Source: Patiria pectinifera
Taxonomy: Eukaryota; Echinodermata; Asteroidea; Valvatida; Asterinidae
NCBI GenBank assembly: GCA_029964075.1
Contig: CM057130.1
Coordinates: forward strand, 6,572,001-6,636,000
Length of the DNA: 64,000 nt
Direction of reading: 5' to 3'
Part shown: positions 9,892 to 23,000 of the stretch, one piece after another
Position numbering within the stretch: the stretch's first letter is position 1
Layout of the letters: each line of letters begins with the position of its first letter
Translations under genes and position numbers: made by a program
The notes under the pieces: model-generated
Databases searched by the model: none
The model's input: only the letters and a program-made list of their open reading frames with translations
Told to the model about the DNA's origin: nothing

Positions 9892-12755
9892 ATGATGACG
9901 CATCAACCAGCTTTTTGTAGTTTCGTGCTTTCGTTGATGCTCCTCATCAATGCAAGCGAGGCGACATTTTCATGGAAACATTGCGATGGTAAATGAACGT
10001 TGTGTTAACTGACATCGATTGAATATTACAATTAAAGAATAAAATAATGCATTATGTAGTTTTGGTTGTTGTTTTTTAGCGATCACCACGAAAAGGCATG
10101 ATGTATAAATTTCCAACCACAATATGACCATCAATCAAAATCTTTTAAAACGAATCTTCAATATTCTAAGGTGTAGACGATTTCGAAGTTATGATGGGAT
10201 TATCGACTAGAAATTGAATATAAAAAGTTTTTAGAAAGCGTAGACGGTGTGCTTCTAATAACTTAACCTACGAATATCCACATTGCTGTGCATTAATACA
10301 TTCTAAAAGAAATAACTCAAATTTCGTGGAAAATGATTTAATTCGAATTCTGTAATTTCCTCAGTCAGTGTCTGGTTATTATTGAACATTTTCTGATAGA
10401 TGCATGAGTAATCAATATTTGCTTTCCTTCCTACAGTTAAAGTTCTGGTGACAGTGAGAATATTAAACATACATAAACCCTTGCTGTATATGGTCTTCAA
10501 TTTTCTACAGACAGTTCCGCCGGGTCAGCACTCAATGTCCTCCAACTGTCCCTATCTCCCGACCCGATCCAGACCGATGCCTTCGCTTACGCAGACTTCG
10601 AGGCTGAGATCACTCGCAACCTGACGGCGCCGCTAACCATGTCCCTAGAAATCAACAAGATTGTTCACCTTTTCTGGCTTTACAAGACGGAGATTTCAGT
10701 GCCGTGTATGTCGTGGCTCGGAGACTACGGAATAGGCAGCTGGTAACTTTAGTTCTTCTCAAGAAAATTGTGGACGAAATGTAAAATAATTGAAGCTCTG
10801 GGTGCCGACCCGTACATTTATTTCCATGGACACCGATGATAAAAAAATACCGGCCCTAACTTCCAAATTCTGGGGAAATGACTCACAACGTTGTCGAAAG
10901 GGTTCAAGATACATGTCAAATCAAACTGGATTTACCTCTTGCACTTTTACTGATATACTTCTTTTTTTGGGGGGGGGGATCGGGCTGAGAATTAAGGTGG
11001 TGTAATTCACTGACTACACGTAATCCAAAAGCCCATTGCCATTTCGAAAATTATTGATATTTGAATAACAATGAGTTATCGTTACTGCAATACAGAGAAA
11101 ATCGAAACACATTCTGTGATGTAGACATTCGCAAGTCGACTCAGTGTCAATAAAGTATCCTAATTTGTTAGCATAATCAATCGCAATGCATTGTAACGAT
11201 TTTCTGCTATCTTACCCCTCTATTTTCTTTTGCTGTTCGTGTCTAGCACCTACGAAGTGTGTGAAATGTGCGACCACTTCTACCAGTTGTACGGTTGCCC
11301 GGCCGAATACTCCGACAACGGTATACCGTGTGCATGCCCCTTCCGTGCCGGCGTGTACAGTTCCTCGGTGCGTCCTCGAATTCCTGTCTACCTCGACACT
11401 TCAAGTGTGCCACTGGTACCCAACATGTTCCTCAACGTAAGTTCAATAAACATCTGTAATGCTTAAAACCCAGTGATTCTGCTTTATCCACATAAAATAA
11501 CTTACCGACTGACCGACCATTTTTTTCCTCCATGGGGGACCGACCGACCGACTGACTGTCTGTCACTCGTGAGCCGGGCAGTGCTATCTAATAGAATTAC
11601 CCGTCACGCCAAATGATTGGGCTAAATCCAGCCCATTGTGTAGAACAGACGCATTATGATGTCCGATGAACATCCATTATACTCAATTACTGAATAGAAC
11701 TCGTGAAGAAACTTTCATGATTTCATCACGGATATTATAGATTTAGTTTCGGCAGAAGAAGTTCTGAATTTAGTCCCTCCGTGTGTTAAGGGAGGATTTC
11801 GATGTCTAAATTTAATACATGACTTGTATTTATCCACTAGTTTAGGGTTCAGTGTATTTACGAGTAAAGTATACGGGAAGCGGGTACCCGATTGAAAAAT
11901 ACACGGGTACACGGGTACCCATTAAAGAAACCCAACCCCAAAATTCAAATCTTGGAAGTTGTTGTTCCGATTGTTCATAAAGGTCAGCACGATAATACTA
12001 CTAACATTTAGTGGGTCAAAACAGCAAGAAGTGTGTTCAGCCGGTGAGCTTTGTAGCTTTACGGTGTAAACTGCACTGGCTTTCGCGAGCGTCATAAATG
12101 GGAAATATGTTTTGTTTTCCCATGTAGCCTGGTTTTCATTTTGAAAATTCCCCACCAATGACATTCGAAACCTTTCTTTTTCATTGTCTGAGAAGTTACT
12201 AAGTATTTTGGAAAGTTGGTTACGGGTACCCGATCCCATAATCTGGAACCGGTTCCTGACATCAGCAGTCGGGTACTCGGGTATACCTGGTACGTACCGA
12301 TGTACAGCCCCAACTGATTTGCACTGCCCTTGGTCGGCTTGTTATACTCATTTAAAGATAACCTCACTATCTACGAATCACATGTTAAGAACAAAATCTG
12401 GAAGATAAGAGATAGGCCATGCGCATTAAAATGTTTATGTTGATTTTAATAATCCGGCAGAAACTGGAGAGAGAAGGTTTAGCTGAACCGTTCCAATTCC
12501 CTTCATGTTGAATTGAATTGTGTTCACAAACACGTTCTTGCATCATTGGAAGCGTTTAGCATCCCCCTTTTTTAAAATGAATGTCATTCTTAATTTTTCC
12601 AAAAAAAGAGATCAATTTATATCAAATTCTGTCCGATTTTTAATATTCTGTTTTGTTTTCCTTGGCAGGGCGATTACCGCACGACAGTACGTCTTTCCGA
12701 TAGTACCGGCATCGTAGGCTGCATTGAGTATGAAAACAGTATCACCAACATCTGA
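9892..12755 (+). CDS. GM2 ganglioside activator-like protein, copy A
   Basis: Lysosomal lipid-transfer cofactor family: GM2 activator lifts gangliosides from membranes and presents them to beta-hexosaminidase A. Exons are 9892-9988, 10511-10742, 11247-11436 and 12669-12755; the phases (1, 2, 0) fit and give 201 residues against 193 for the human protein. There is a signal peptide, then FSWKHCD, matching the FSWxxCD mature start. SPDPIQTD, SVPCMSWLGDYGIGSC, YGCPAEYSDNGIPCACPF and GDYRTTVRL follow the family in order. All eight disulfide cysteines of human GM2A have partners here, plus one extra Cys (EMC). Exon 2 could use the AG at 10510 or 10514; only 10510 keeps the frame. Copy A is clearly diverged from B-D. 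Whether it works on gangliosides is inferred from the family. Confidence 0.92.
11571..11655 (+). repeat. Intron-3 conserved block, copy A
   Basis: GAGCCGGGCAGTGCTATC, then a GGCTAAATC phrase and GCCCATTGTGTAGA. The same ordered block, preceded by a GACT/GACC tetranucleotide run, occurs in intron 3 of copies B, C and D (18294-18355, 26652-26715, 38545-38608). Confidence 0.6.
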
Positions 12756-12884
12756 GACTCCATCCAGAACATGGGAGGAGTTCCTGGCGAGAGCGGGTAG
12801 GCAGCACTCCATCCCCGACCGTCATTGGTACAGAAGTGTGACGAAACTGCAGCAGAAATATTGAACTGTTAGACAACTTCATAC

Positions 12885-12890
12885 AATAAA
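12885..12890 (+). terminator. Poly(A) signal of copy A
   Basis: AATAAA lies 130 bp after the stop codon of copy A. Confidence 0.5.
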
Positions 12891-13158
12891 TTCAGTAACA
12901 AATGTATTATGTTGATTTTTGATGCCAAACTACGCGTTCAATTATTTTGTATTAAAGTTGCCTATAATGCTGTCGTTCAATTATGTTGTGTGCTTTCAAA
13001 TTTCTCTTTCAAATCATTAATGACTATCTATATGCATCTAATAGTGGAAAGCAAAGCAGCATTTGAGCATACAAATCTGCATTTCAGTTTTTGACTTAAA
13101 TTACTCGGAGATAGAATAACAGTGGCGAGCCTGAGGGGGGGGGAGTCGCAAAAAAAAC

Positions 13159-14062
13159 AAATGGGAAACTTTTGAGACGTTGGTGGCAGCAAACACACCG
13201 GTCTTTTTTCCATTGTTTGCGCAATATTAATCATGCGCGCTTTAGTTTAAAGGTATAGTGCATCATTTGTAATTTCTGCATTTGTTCGTTTGAAGCAACA
13301 AAAGTGCTCAAAATCTATAGAAGGGTGCTGAACATCTAACCTGATGAAAATTTCCAACGGTGCGTATTATAAGACGCACCGTTGGAAAGACCTTTCGTTG
13401 ATTTCTTCAAAATGACAGCTTGCCAGATTGAATAATTTCACAGGGAGTTTATTCCCCTTACTAGTTTATCTTTCAACCAAGACTTTGTTTTCAACAATAA
13501 ATACGTCAGTTACTTTTTGTTAGCTGCAAATGATAGACTGTAGCTTTTGGTTATACAGACGAGTAGATAGACTGCCATAGACCTACCCCATTGATCTCCA
13601 TTAGGACCTCAGTGATAATTACACGCACTTCCCCAAATTATTAAAAATGCTCACAACTCCCCAAGGTGTTAGAGGCACACATCAACTAAAGATTATTTCA
13701 TCATCTGTCGTTTTCCGTTCAATTTTTGGAGAGGTTATCGAATGACTTTTGGGAGAAAATTTCATCCAAAGATAATCGTCCCTTAAATCAGGCCGCGCCT
13801 CGCCTGAAGCCCATCGCCATTTTGAAAACGGACGCTTACCTGCACGGCTTGCACCCGTTCTATTTTTTTTTTTTTTTAACAAATCCCCAAGTTCACGGTC
13901 TTCAAAATGCTCAATACCGGAGAATTTGAGGGCCGATGATGCAAATCGTGATTTGGCCGGCGTAGGCAATTTCGGGCCTTTTTACTGGTCTACACTTTTA
14001 ACATGACAATTGGAAAGGAACGGTGTGTTTGCTGCCACCAACGTCTCAAAAGTTTCCCATTG
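13159..14062. mobile_element. Inverted-repeat element of about 900 bp
   Basis: The left end AATGGGAAACTTTTGAGACG leads into TTGGTGGCAGCAAACACACC. The right end (about 14021-14062) is its inverted copy, giving arms of about 42 bp. The inner motif GGCAGCAAAC is shared with the hairpins at 19893-20017 and 28286-28399. A second palindrome is nested at 13350-13387. No transposase is seen; the 95-codon minus frame in the right half has no family character. Confidence 0.5.
13350..13387. repeat. Short palindrome
   Basis: TTTCCAACGGTGCGT, a short loop, then ACGCACCGTTGGAAAG. CAACGGTG also marks the palindrome at 2029-2052 in the 530-bp MITE family, so this may be a relict of that family. Confidence 0.45.
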
Positions 14063-14990
14063 GAAAATCGTGCAGGAAAACTAACCTGTATCTACCCTGA
14101 ATGATAACCTTAGTTGATCCCATGATTGACTCAGGAGGGCCAAGGACGCTAGTTCATAATCGCGCCCTCCAGGGCCGGTGTGTGCACACAGTGCGATTAT
14201 GAATTAAAGTTGATAACCTGCGATAAGAAGACTGATGGTCAAGGTCCAAAATAATGGCATAATGTTCAAATTGTAGCTCCATGATTGAATGAGGTATGCT
14301 CAATATTTCCTGAGTAGCACTGCCAAAGTTCCCAGAACTGGTTTGGATTCAGTTTGATGATAAGTGGCCTCGCGTTGGCTTAGTGCAGATTAAGGGGGAA
14401 TAATACCCCCAAACTCCAGGCTTGGTACAAGACTACAATAACTCATGATATTGTATAAAATAATAAATTGAATTAACAACGGACTACCTGACTCCAAAAT
14501 GCACTAGAAACCAGAGGGACCTCCAAAGAAAGTCAGACGAGTTACACGCACGAAGACAAACGAAACTAGCTTTTCCCTCCAAAATTATGGTAGTACCATA
14601 TCCTCAGTCATTCGAGGGAGAAATCCACCAAATACGGGATGCACAAGTTGTGTTGTTCGCCACTATCTCTACAGATATAAGAATTGTTCGGCAGTTTGTC
14701 CTTTAAATAAACCATGACTTCCGTTCTTATTCCTCTATGCTCTTCAAGAGACTTGAACAAATCGTAGCAAACGACCCGTCACATCGGGGGGGGGGGGAGA
14801 TTTCTGACTAAAATCAAAATTTGCAATAATCTGAAAAACATACAATGATTTGCACAAACATGTCCTTAAGTTGTAAATAACCATTGCGTAACATTCTCAT
14901 ATTAAATTTGATATGAACCCAATTCTGTGTCGCTTATGAAACAAGTTTATTTAGTCTTTGCGTAAAAAAAAAATTGCCGTACAGAACGCC

Positions 14991-14998
14991 TATATAAG
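14991..14998 (+). promoter_or_regulatory. TATA box of GM2A-like copy B
   Basis: TATATAAG lies 104 bp upstream of the copy B start codon. It is the only exon-1-associated promoter seen for the B/C/D group. Confidence 0.55.
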
Positions 14999-15094
14999 CA
15001 CGTCGCGTTCCCACAGACGATACAGTGTGCAACTTGGGCAGTTAGTTTGTAGTACGGACCGCAGTGAGTCGGTGGCCGGGATTTTGATCTGAAG

Positions 15095-18000
15095 ATGGAC
15101 TCTTTCGCAGTGACGGTTTTCCTAGCGCTCCTTGTCATTTCTGGAAGCGAAGGCGCTTATTTTTCGTGGCAGCAATGTCCTTCAACGGGTAAGTGACCTG
15201 GAATGGACGAATAATTTCAAATGAGCATTGAAGCCGAGGCTGTCAGTGGTGGTCACTGTATTAACTGAGGACCTTTTTAAAAAATCCTCTCAACGAAAGA
15301 CATCACTGAGGCTCTCGGTTTCATTCAGTGCCATGTTGAAATTCCTCTGTACAGTGTATTTCTGTTTATCAAAATTCCCCTTTAAGAGCAAGGGGGTAAA
15401 TTTTACAGATATGTATATTAATTCATTATTCTCCCCATCAAACATACACGTTTGTCCTAGATATGCATGGTCATGGGCGTCAATCCTGGGGGGTACAGGC
15501 CCCCCCCCCCCCCACACACTTTTTAAAGGGTGGGGGACACAATATCAAATGTCCCCCACCCCCAGATTTTTGAACTCGTGTCCCATTTACAGGGCCCTAT
15601 TATGTACTTCAATGTATCTTTTGCCTAAAAAAATATTGGTTAAAGTGGTCAGAAATTGCCTCAGATAGCACCACAGAGCATTTAGAATCCAATTTTTTTC
15701 GGGCCCTAAAGCGGGCCCCGAACCCGGCGCCTGTAGCTTAGAATTCTGGTAGCCAATTCAATGACTCCAACCTCGAAAACGATGTTCAAATAATTATCTT
15801 TTGCTACGAAAATATTAGTTAAAGCATGGAGAAAGTGGTAAGAAATTGCTTTAGATCACATGCACCACAGAGCATCTAGAATCCATTTTTTTTTCGGGGC
15901 CCTTAAGCGGACCCCGAAAACCACGCCGTAAGGGCTTCGCGCTTCGCGCTTCGCGCTTCGCGCTCGCATCAGTTCTGAACAAGGTATGCCCCCCCCCCCA
16001 CTTTTGAGAAGCAATTGACGCCCCTGTGCATGGTTGATAACTTCACCCGTATGACCGATGAGGGTATAGATGGGAGAAACGTGTATGGTTGATGGGCTTT
16101 ACCTGTATATCGTACCATGGAGTGCGTTCTTATTCCTCCATGATCGTACAAACTTACGCTTGTGCATGTTCTATTAAAAACATTTCAGATGGATGCCAAA
16201 ATCGCATGAACCAGTTTTAACTTTACGATTGTTTACCTTGAAATTGGATATCGTTCAAACACTTAGGGTAAATATTGGTTTGGTTATCAACGAAATTGGT
16301 CAGTTTTTTCGTCTTTTGATTTCCGAGTATAGTCTGTTTGAAACTTCGAGAGATATTGAGTGCGATTTCATAGTTACAAAGTTGTCCTTGACCCTATAGA
16401 CCTTCTATACGTAATTCATTTGCTGTATGAACTATGAACCGACCATGAACCGACAAACAGACTGATATTGGATAGATCTCTTATCATATTACGTGGCCCA
16501 CACACGACTGCAAATTGATTTACCAAACAATTGTATCGCATAATCTTTCCATCAATGTCACGACTTGAATTAACCTTCCAATCTTATCGAAAGATATCGA
16601 TTGTGAGCAGAATAACAGCACTGAGTTCCGCGCTTTTTTGCGTGACCACTATGGCGTAAATTTTGGTACCATTGTTTTACGACTAAAACAAATCCAACTA
16701 GATATCGCGCACCATAATAATGCGAGAAAAAGTTTGACATTGTTTACGAAATCTTGGCTTCGTCTCCGTAAATCGGTTCCAGACTCCAGCTTCATGATTT
16801 TTTTTAGTCGCCTGACCTGACAAACACAGGTATAATTCTGGTACATTTTTCACTAGCACTTGCAGAGACACCAAATTATGTCACCATATGGGCCAATGGT
16901 TGGTGTATTTTCATTGGGTTTGAACGTAGCAGTTTTTTTAATGAGTTTTAAGCTGGAGACGAAGATTAAGAAACGAAGTTTGTGGATGTCACTTCCTCAA
17001 ACACATACTCAAGTTCACTGACACCTTGATGACCTTGTTTTTCTTGTTCCAGCTGACGATGCAGCACTTCAAGTTCGAGATTTCAACATCTCCCCCGACC
17101 CTGTCACACTGAACGATAACGCGTACATGAGCCTTAGTTCCGAGGTCACTAGAAATGTCACTTATCCCCTGACATTGACCCTGACAATCAAGAAGGTGAC
17201 GTTCTTCGATTGGGAGATGAGGATTCCGTGTTTTTCTATGCTCGGTGGGCTACCCGTTGGAAGCTGGTAAGATCATCTCCAATAAAAAATATCAGAGCAA
17301 GCTTTGTTTTAATTGCTTGAGTAATAAACTGTCGGGCGTTGAACCCTGACTGAACTTTCTGTTAAACCATAGGGTCTACAACAATTGCGTTCTTTGCCAA
17401 GTACAGTATGAAACCTGCGAATTGACATTATATAGTTACTAAAGTTCGCTTAATAATAGCGGGGGACACATATTAATTTGAACTTTTTTAAACAGAATAT
17501 AGACACAAGAACTAATAGAAAGAATCGGAAATGAGGCCACGTGAAGCATGCAGTTGCCTTTTTTAATAGACCCGGTAACTGGGGCGCTAGTTTCGAATTA
17601 TGACTTTGGTCGGTCTATAGCTGACCAAACTCAAAATTAAATACTGAAAAGAAAACAAAGGAGTTCTATAGCCCTACAAATTAGCTTGGATTAGATTTAT
17701 CTCAAATTTATCTGTTCAGCATTTAAACTTTCTGACGCCAACTTCATTTCCCCCAGTCAATATGATGTATGTTCATCGTTGGAGTATCTGGAATCACGCT
17801 ATGGCTGCCCCAGCGAGTTTACGGACAATGGACTGCCGTGTCACTGCCCGTTCGCCCCGGCTGGATCCAGCTACCGCACCGCTACCACGGAGCCAATTCG
17901 TATATTCCTTGATACCACAGGTCTACCCTCTATCATGACGACTTTTCTAACCGTAAGTTTATAAATTGTTTAATTTGATTATTTCTGGTAAAGAAACCCA

Positions 18001-18701
18001 GGGTCTCCAAGTACGGACAGGAAAACTAGCCCAATAGGAATGTCAGAGAATATGATAGTTTGGTGAGGGTTTCCGGTAACACCATGTGCAAGAATCTCTT
18101 TTGAGAAGATGTGTGGTTCTGAGTTCTCAAAAGAACCGGTTGGTTGTGAAACTCGACGTTTAGTTCAGTATGCTCCGATCGACTTCAGAAGAGAAAAAAA
18201 GAATGTGATAATGAAAAATTGTTTGTTGGTCCTCGAGGGCAAGTCCATGTCCTCTTCATACCCAACTCACTGACTGACTGACCAACACTGTTGAGCCGGG
18301 CAGTGCAATCATTACACCGTAAGAATTGGCTAAATCTGGCCCATTGTGTAGACCGATGCATGAAAAGATTTCCAGTGAAATTTGATTTATTTATATTTTA
18401 AATTTTTTTAGGGGTTGACTGAGCTCCCCGAATTCAAAAGCCCCTCCACCACAAATAACAAATTCGCACAATTAGTAAACTAAAGTAACATAAACTGACA
18501 CAATTTGGTCTTTTCTTTTAAGATTTATTTTGTGACCTGCTCCGTTCTTACAACATCAGTTTTTTCCATACAAAATAGATATAAACGTATTCTTTCTTTG
18601 CTCATTTTGTACAGGGAAAATACCGCATGATAGCTGACGTTATAGATGCGAACAACAACAATGTCCTGTGTGTGGAGTACAAAATGAAAATGACCAACTA
18701 A
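15095..18701 (+). CDS. GM2 ganglioside activator-like protein, copy B
   Basis: Same family and likely role as copy A. Exons are 15095-15188, 17053-17266, 17757-17952 and 18615-18701, with identical phases to copy A; they give 196 residues. The signal peptide (MDSFAVTVFLALLVISGSEG) is followed by YFSWQQC. Then come SPDPVTLND, RIPCFSMLGGLPVGSC, YDVCSSLEYLESRYGCP, TDNGLPCHCPF and TGKYRMIADV. All eight family cysteines are present, and the two N-glycosylation sequons at RNVT and KMTN-end differ from copy A. Intron 1 (1.9 kb) holds a hAT-type MITE (15472-16026) and 1.4 units of the 72-bp minisatellite that is expanded downstream. A TATA box at 14991 and an AATAAA at 19419 frame the transcript. Confidence 0.92.
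15472..16026. mobile_element. hAT-type non-autonomous element in copy B intron 1
   Basis: Ends CATGGGCGTCAAT and ATTGACGCCCCTG are flanked by a perfect 8-bp duplication TGCATGGT (15464-15471 and 16027-16034). An 8-bp duplication and CA..TG ends fit hAT elements. The interior carries two copies of a phrase ending in CGGGCCC...GGGCCCCGAA that also occurs in the elements at 56202 and 62600. Near its right end is a 9-bp microsatellite of GCTTCGCGC (15935-15966). Confidence 0.8.
16035..16122 (+). repeat. Seed copy of the 72-bp minisatellite
   Basis: About 1.4 diverged units: CTTCACCCGTATGACCG, GATGGGAGAAACGTGTATGG and TTGATGGGCTTTACC. The order is the same as in the large arrays, with one internal deletion. 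It sits in intron 1 of copy B, directly right of the hAT-type element. It occupies the position that the large arrays hold relative to exons 2-4 in copies C and D. Confidence 0.65.
18294..18355 (+). repeat. Intron-3 conserved block, copy B
   Basis: GAGCCGGGCAGTGCAATC, then TTGGCTAAATCTGGCCCATT and GTGTAGA. It corresponds to 11571-11655 in copy A, preceded by a GACT tetranucleotide run. Confidence 0.6.
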
Positions 18702-19418
18702 GCGTGAGAAGTGAGGCTAGGATGCAGGATGCTAGACCACTAAATAGTCACCAGACTAGCTGGCTCAAAACCAAGTCTTGGGGTTGCACACCAGCAAATG
18801 AAGGGTTTGACCTCCGTGATAGATACCCCCACTTCTCAAGATCGGGGAAAATAGTCACAACTCCCCAAGGTGTTTGAGACACCCATCAAATTAAAGCTTA
18901 TTTCATCATTTTCTGTTCAATTTTCTGGTGGTTATCCAATGACTTTATGGGAGAAAATTCCATCCAAAGATGATCACCCCTAAAAGGTGGTGAAGCCGCC
19001 TACACTGCAAAGTAAGGCAATCCTTCAATTTCACTTTACAAGTGGTTTTTGCCTTTACAAACAAAAAACAAAACTTGCATCAAATCGAAACAAAAAACTA
19101 AACACTACCCTTGAATATTTGGTCATTACATGTACTGTAATTTAAGAGTTATGTCATATTTTATCGTAGTCGGTTTAAATGTTCCTTGTGTCAAAGTCTG
19201 CAGTTGCATAGTTTTGGGAAACAAATACATATATGTCACTTTGTAACAGCTGTAGGCTGTGCACGCCATACGAAAAAAGAAGTTCACTCCATACTTATAT
19301 GTTTCTGTACCTAACAGTTCATGTTACATAATTGTGTTTACTATTATTTTTGACGTCAAGATTGAAAATACATATATGTTTGTTTTATAAGTATGCAAAA
19401 ATTAAATGTGTGAAAGGA

Positions 19419-19424
19419 AATAAA
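19419..19424 (+). terminator. Poly(A) signal of copy B
   Basis: AATAAA about 720 bp after the stop of copy B. It is kept in C (27780-27785), and a near-equivalent is in D (39306-39311). Confidence 0.45.
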
Positions 19425-19892
19425 GACAAAAGGCTATTCTCAATCAATTTTTACAATTGTGTGCAATACTTTGAATGAAAATTTGCTTTAATAAGAAATA
19501 ATTTTTCGTTAGAAAATGTAAAGTCAATCATTAAATCAGTTAATCCATCAATTTGTCCACCATAATTCAAACTATCAAATTCATTCGCAATGAAAATTCA
19601 GCTGCCATTTTGTTTATTTGTCATTCGCAATTGACAATTAAGCATTCATCACCAAAAAACCCCTACATTATTATTCAAGATACTTGAATCCTACTGACTC
19701 TCCTATTATATTTAAAGAGGTTGTGGAATGCTCAAAGACATTTCCGTCATTTTTCGGGTATATGTAGGCTAAGGTGTGTTGAAATCAAAACGACTATTGT
19801 ATCAGTCATGAAATGAGTACAAAAGGTACTTTTGAGAGCTGTTTTTCAGGTCCTGTTCCGACCCGAACGTACAATTTGTGTAAAAAGTCGTG

Positions 19893-20017
19893 GTTGGGGG
19901 CAGCAAACAAAACATAGTGAATCGTGACGTAATAAACAGCACTCGTTTATACTACGTTGCATCGGGAGTCCTGTTTATTACGTCACGATTTACTATGTTT
20001 TGTTTGCTGCCCCCAAC
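19893..20017. repeat. Hairpin MITE before minisatellite array 1
   Basis: The arms start GTTGGGGGCAGCAAAC and continue through ACATAGTGAATCGTGACGTA; the right arm mirrors them, ending GTTTGCTGCCCCCAAC. Arms are about 47 bp around a loop of about 30 bp. The second copy is at 28286-28399. Confidence 0.7.
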
Positions 20018-23000
20018 GACGCCGTATTAAGGGTTGCCCGTGGTTGATGGGATATAGGAGAAACGTGTATGGTTGATGGGCTTCACTCGTACCGCCGTAT
20101 TAAGGGTTGCCCGTGGTTGCTGGGATATAGGAGAAACGTGTATGGTTGATGGCGTCACTCGTACCGCCGTATTAAGGGTTGCCCGTGGTTGCTGGGATAT
20201 AGGAGAAACGTGTATGGTTGATGGCTTTACCCGTACCGCCGTATTAAGGGTTGCCCGTGGTTGATGGGATATAGGAGAAACGTGTATGGTTGATGGCTAC
20301 ACTCGTATCGCCGTATTAAGGGTTGCGCGTGGTTGATGGGATATAGGAGAAACGTGTATGGTTGATGGCTTCACTCGTACCGCCATATTAAGGGTTGCCC
20401 GTGGTTGCTTGGATATAGGAGAAACGTGTATGGTTGATGGCTACACTCGTACCGCCGTATTAAGGGTTGGCCCGTGGTTGATGGGATATAGGAGAAACGT
20501 GTATGGTTGATGGCTTCACTCGTACCGCCGTATTAAGGGTTGCGCGTGGTTGATGGGATATAGGAGAAACGTGTATGGTTGATGGCTTCACCCGTACCGC
20601 CGTATTAAGGGTTGCGCGTGGTTGATGGGATATAGGAGAAACGTGTATGGTTGATGGGCTTCACTCGTACCGCCGTATTAAGGGTTGCGCGTGGTTGATG
20701 GGATATAGGAGAAACGTGTATGGTTGATGGCTTCACCCGTACCGCCGTATTAAGGGTTGCCCGTGGTTGATGGGATATAGGAGAAACGTGTATGGTTGAT
20801 GGCTTCACCCGTACCGCCGTATTAAAGGTTGCCCGTGGTTGATGGGATATAGGAGAAACGTGTATGGTTGATGGGCTTCACCCGTACTGCCGTATTAAGG
20901 GTTGCCCGTGGTTGATGGGATATAGGAGAAACGTGTATGGTTGATGGCTTCACCCGTACCGCCGTATTAAAGGTTGCCCGTGGTTGATGGAATATAGGAG
21001 AAACGTGTATGGTTGATGGGCTTCACCCGTACTGCCGTATTAAGGGTTGCCCGTGGTTGACGGGATATAGGAGAAACGTGTATGGTTGATGGCTTCACCC
21101 GTACCGCCGTATTAAGGGTTGCCCGTGGTTGGAGGGATATAGGAGAAACGTGTATGGTTGATGGGTCCACCCGTACCGCCGTATTAAGGGTTGCCCGGTG
21201 GTTGCTGGGATATAGGAGAAACGTGTATGGTTGATAGGCTTCACCCGTACCGCCGTATTAAGGGTTGCCCGTGGTTGATGGGATATAGGAGAAACGTGTA
21301 TGGTTGATGGGTCCACCCGTACCGCCGTATTAAGGGTTGCCCGTGGTTGCTGGGATATAGGAGAAACGTGTATGGTTGATGGGCTTCACTCGTACCGCCG
21401 TATTAAGGGTTGCCCGTGGTTGATGGGATATAGGGGAAACGTGTATGGTTGATGGGCTTCACTCGTACCGCCCTATTAAGGGTTGCCCGTGGTTGCTGGG
21501 ATATAGGAGAAACGTGTATGGTTGATGGGCTTCACTCGTACCGCCGTATTAAGGGTTGCGCGTGGTTGATGGGATACAGGAAAAACGTGTATGTTTGATG
21601 AGCTTCACTCGTACCGCCGTATTATTTAAAGGGTTGCGCGTGATTGATGGGATATAGGAGAAACGTGTATGGTTGACGGGTTTCACTCGTACCGCCGTAT
21701 TAAGGGTTGCCCGTGGTTGATGGGATAGAGGAGAAACGTGTATGGTTGATGGCTTCACCCGTACCGCCGTATTAAGGGTTGCCCGTGGTTGATGGGATAG
21801 AGGAGAAACGTGTATGGTTGATGGCTTCACCCGTACCAGCGTATTCAGGGTTGCCCGTGGTTGATGGGATATAGGAGAAACGTGTATGGTTGATGGGTCC
21901 ACCCGTACCGCCGTATTAAGGGTTGCCCCTGGTTGATGGGATATAGGAGAAACGTGTATGGTTGATGGGCTTCACTCGTACCGCCGTATTAAAGGTTGCC
22001 CGTGGTTGATGGGATATAGGAGAAACGTGTATGGTTGATGGGTCCACCCGTACCGCCGTATTAAGGGTTGCCCGTGGTTGATGGGATATAGGAGAAACGT
22101 GTATGGTTGATGGCTTCACTCGTACCGCCGTATTAAGGGTTGCGCGTGGTTGATGGGATATAGGAGAAACGTGTATGGTTGATGGGTCCACCCGTACCGC
22201 CGTATTAAGGGTTGCCCGTGGTTGATGGGATATAGGAGAAACGTGTATGGTTGATGGCTTCACCCGTACCGCCGTATGAAGGGTTGCCCGTGGTTGATGG
22301 GATATAGGAGAAACGTGTATGGTTGATGGCTTCACTCGTACCGCCGTATTAAGGGTTGCGCGTGGTTGCTTGGATATAGGAGAAACGTGTATGGTTGATG
22401 GGTCCACCCGTACCGCCGTATTAAGGGTTGCGCGTGGTTGATGGGATATAGGAGAAACGTGTATGGTTGATGGGCTTCACTCGTACCGCCGTATTAAGGG
22501 TTGCGCGTGGTTGATGGGGTATAGGAGAAACGTGTATGGTTGATGGGCTTCACTCGTACCGCCGTATTAAGGGTTGCCCGTGGTTGATGGGATAGAGGAG
22601 AAACGTGTATGGTTGATTGCTTCACCCGTACCAGCGTATTCAGGGTTGCCCGTGGTTGATGGGATATAGGAGAAACGTGTATGGTTGATGGGCTTCACTC
22701 GTACCGCCGTATTAAGGGTTGCCCGTGGTTGATGGGATATAGGAGAAACGTGTATGGTTGATGGCTTCACCCGTACCGCCGTATTAAGGGTTGCCCGTGG
22801 TTGATGGGATATAGGAGAAACGTGTATGGTTGATGGCTTCACCCGTACCAGCGTATTCAGGGTTGCCCGTGGTTGAGGGGATACAGGAGAAACGTGCATG
22901 GTTGATGGGCTTCACTCGTACCGCCGTATTAAGGGTTGCCCGTGGTTGATGGGATAGAGGAGAAACGTGTATGGTTGATGGCTTCACCCGTACCAGCGTA

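Larger units (their letters stand above)
16144..20018 (+). repeat. Segmental duplication unit, B copy
   Basis: Nearly identical by eye to 24493-28400 and 36369-39454. It starts inside intron 1, covers exons 2-4 and the 3' flank, and ends at the hairpin element. Exon 1 is outside it. Confidence 0.8.

Noticed and set aside
11820-12330. Possible hAT/BED transposase remnant suggested by a minus-strand frame (12092-12367) between GGGTACCCG-rich repeats
   Set aside because: No zinc-ligand spacing or transposase motif could be matched. The GGGTACC words suggest a repeat, but its ends are unclear.
15910-15966. Short regular GCTTCGCGC array considered as a CRISPR-like or satellite feature
   Set aside because: No spacers and only about four 9-bp units inside a hAT-type element; an ordinary microsatellite.
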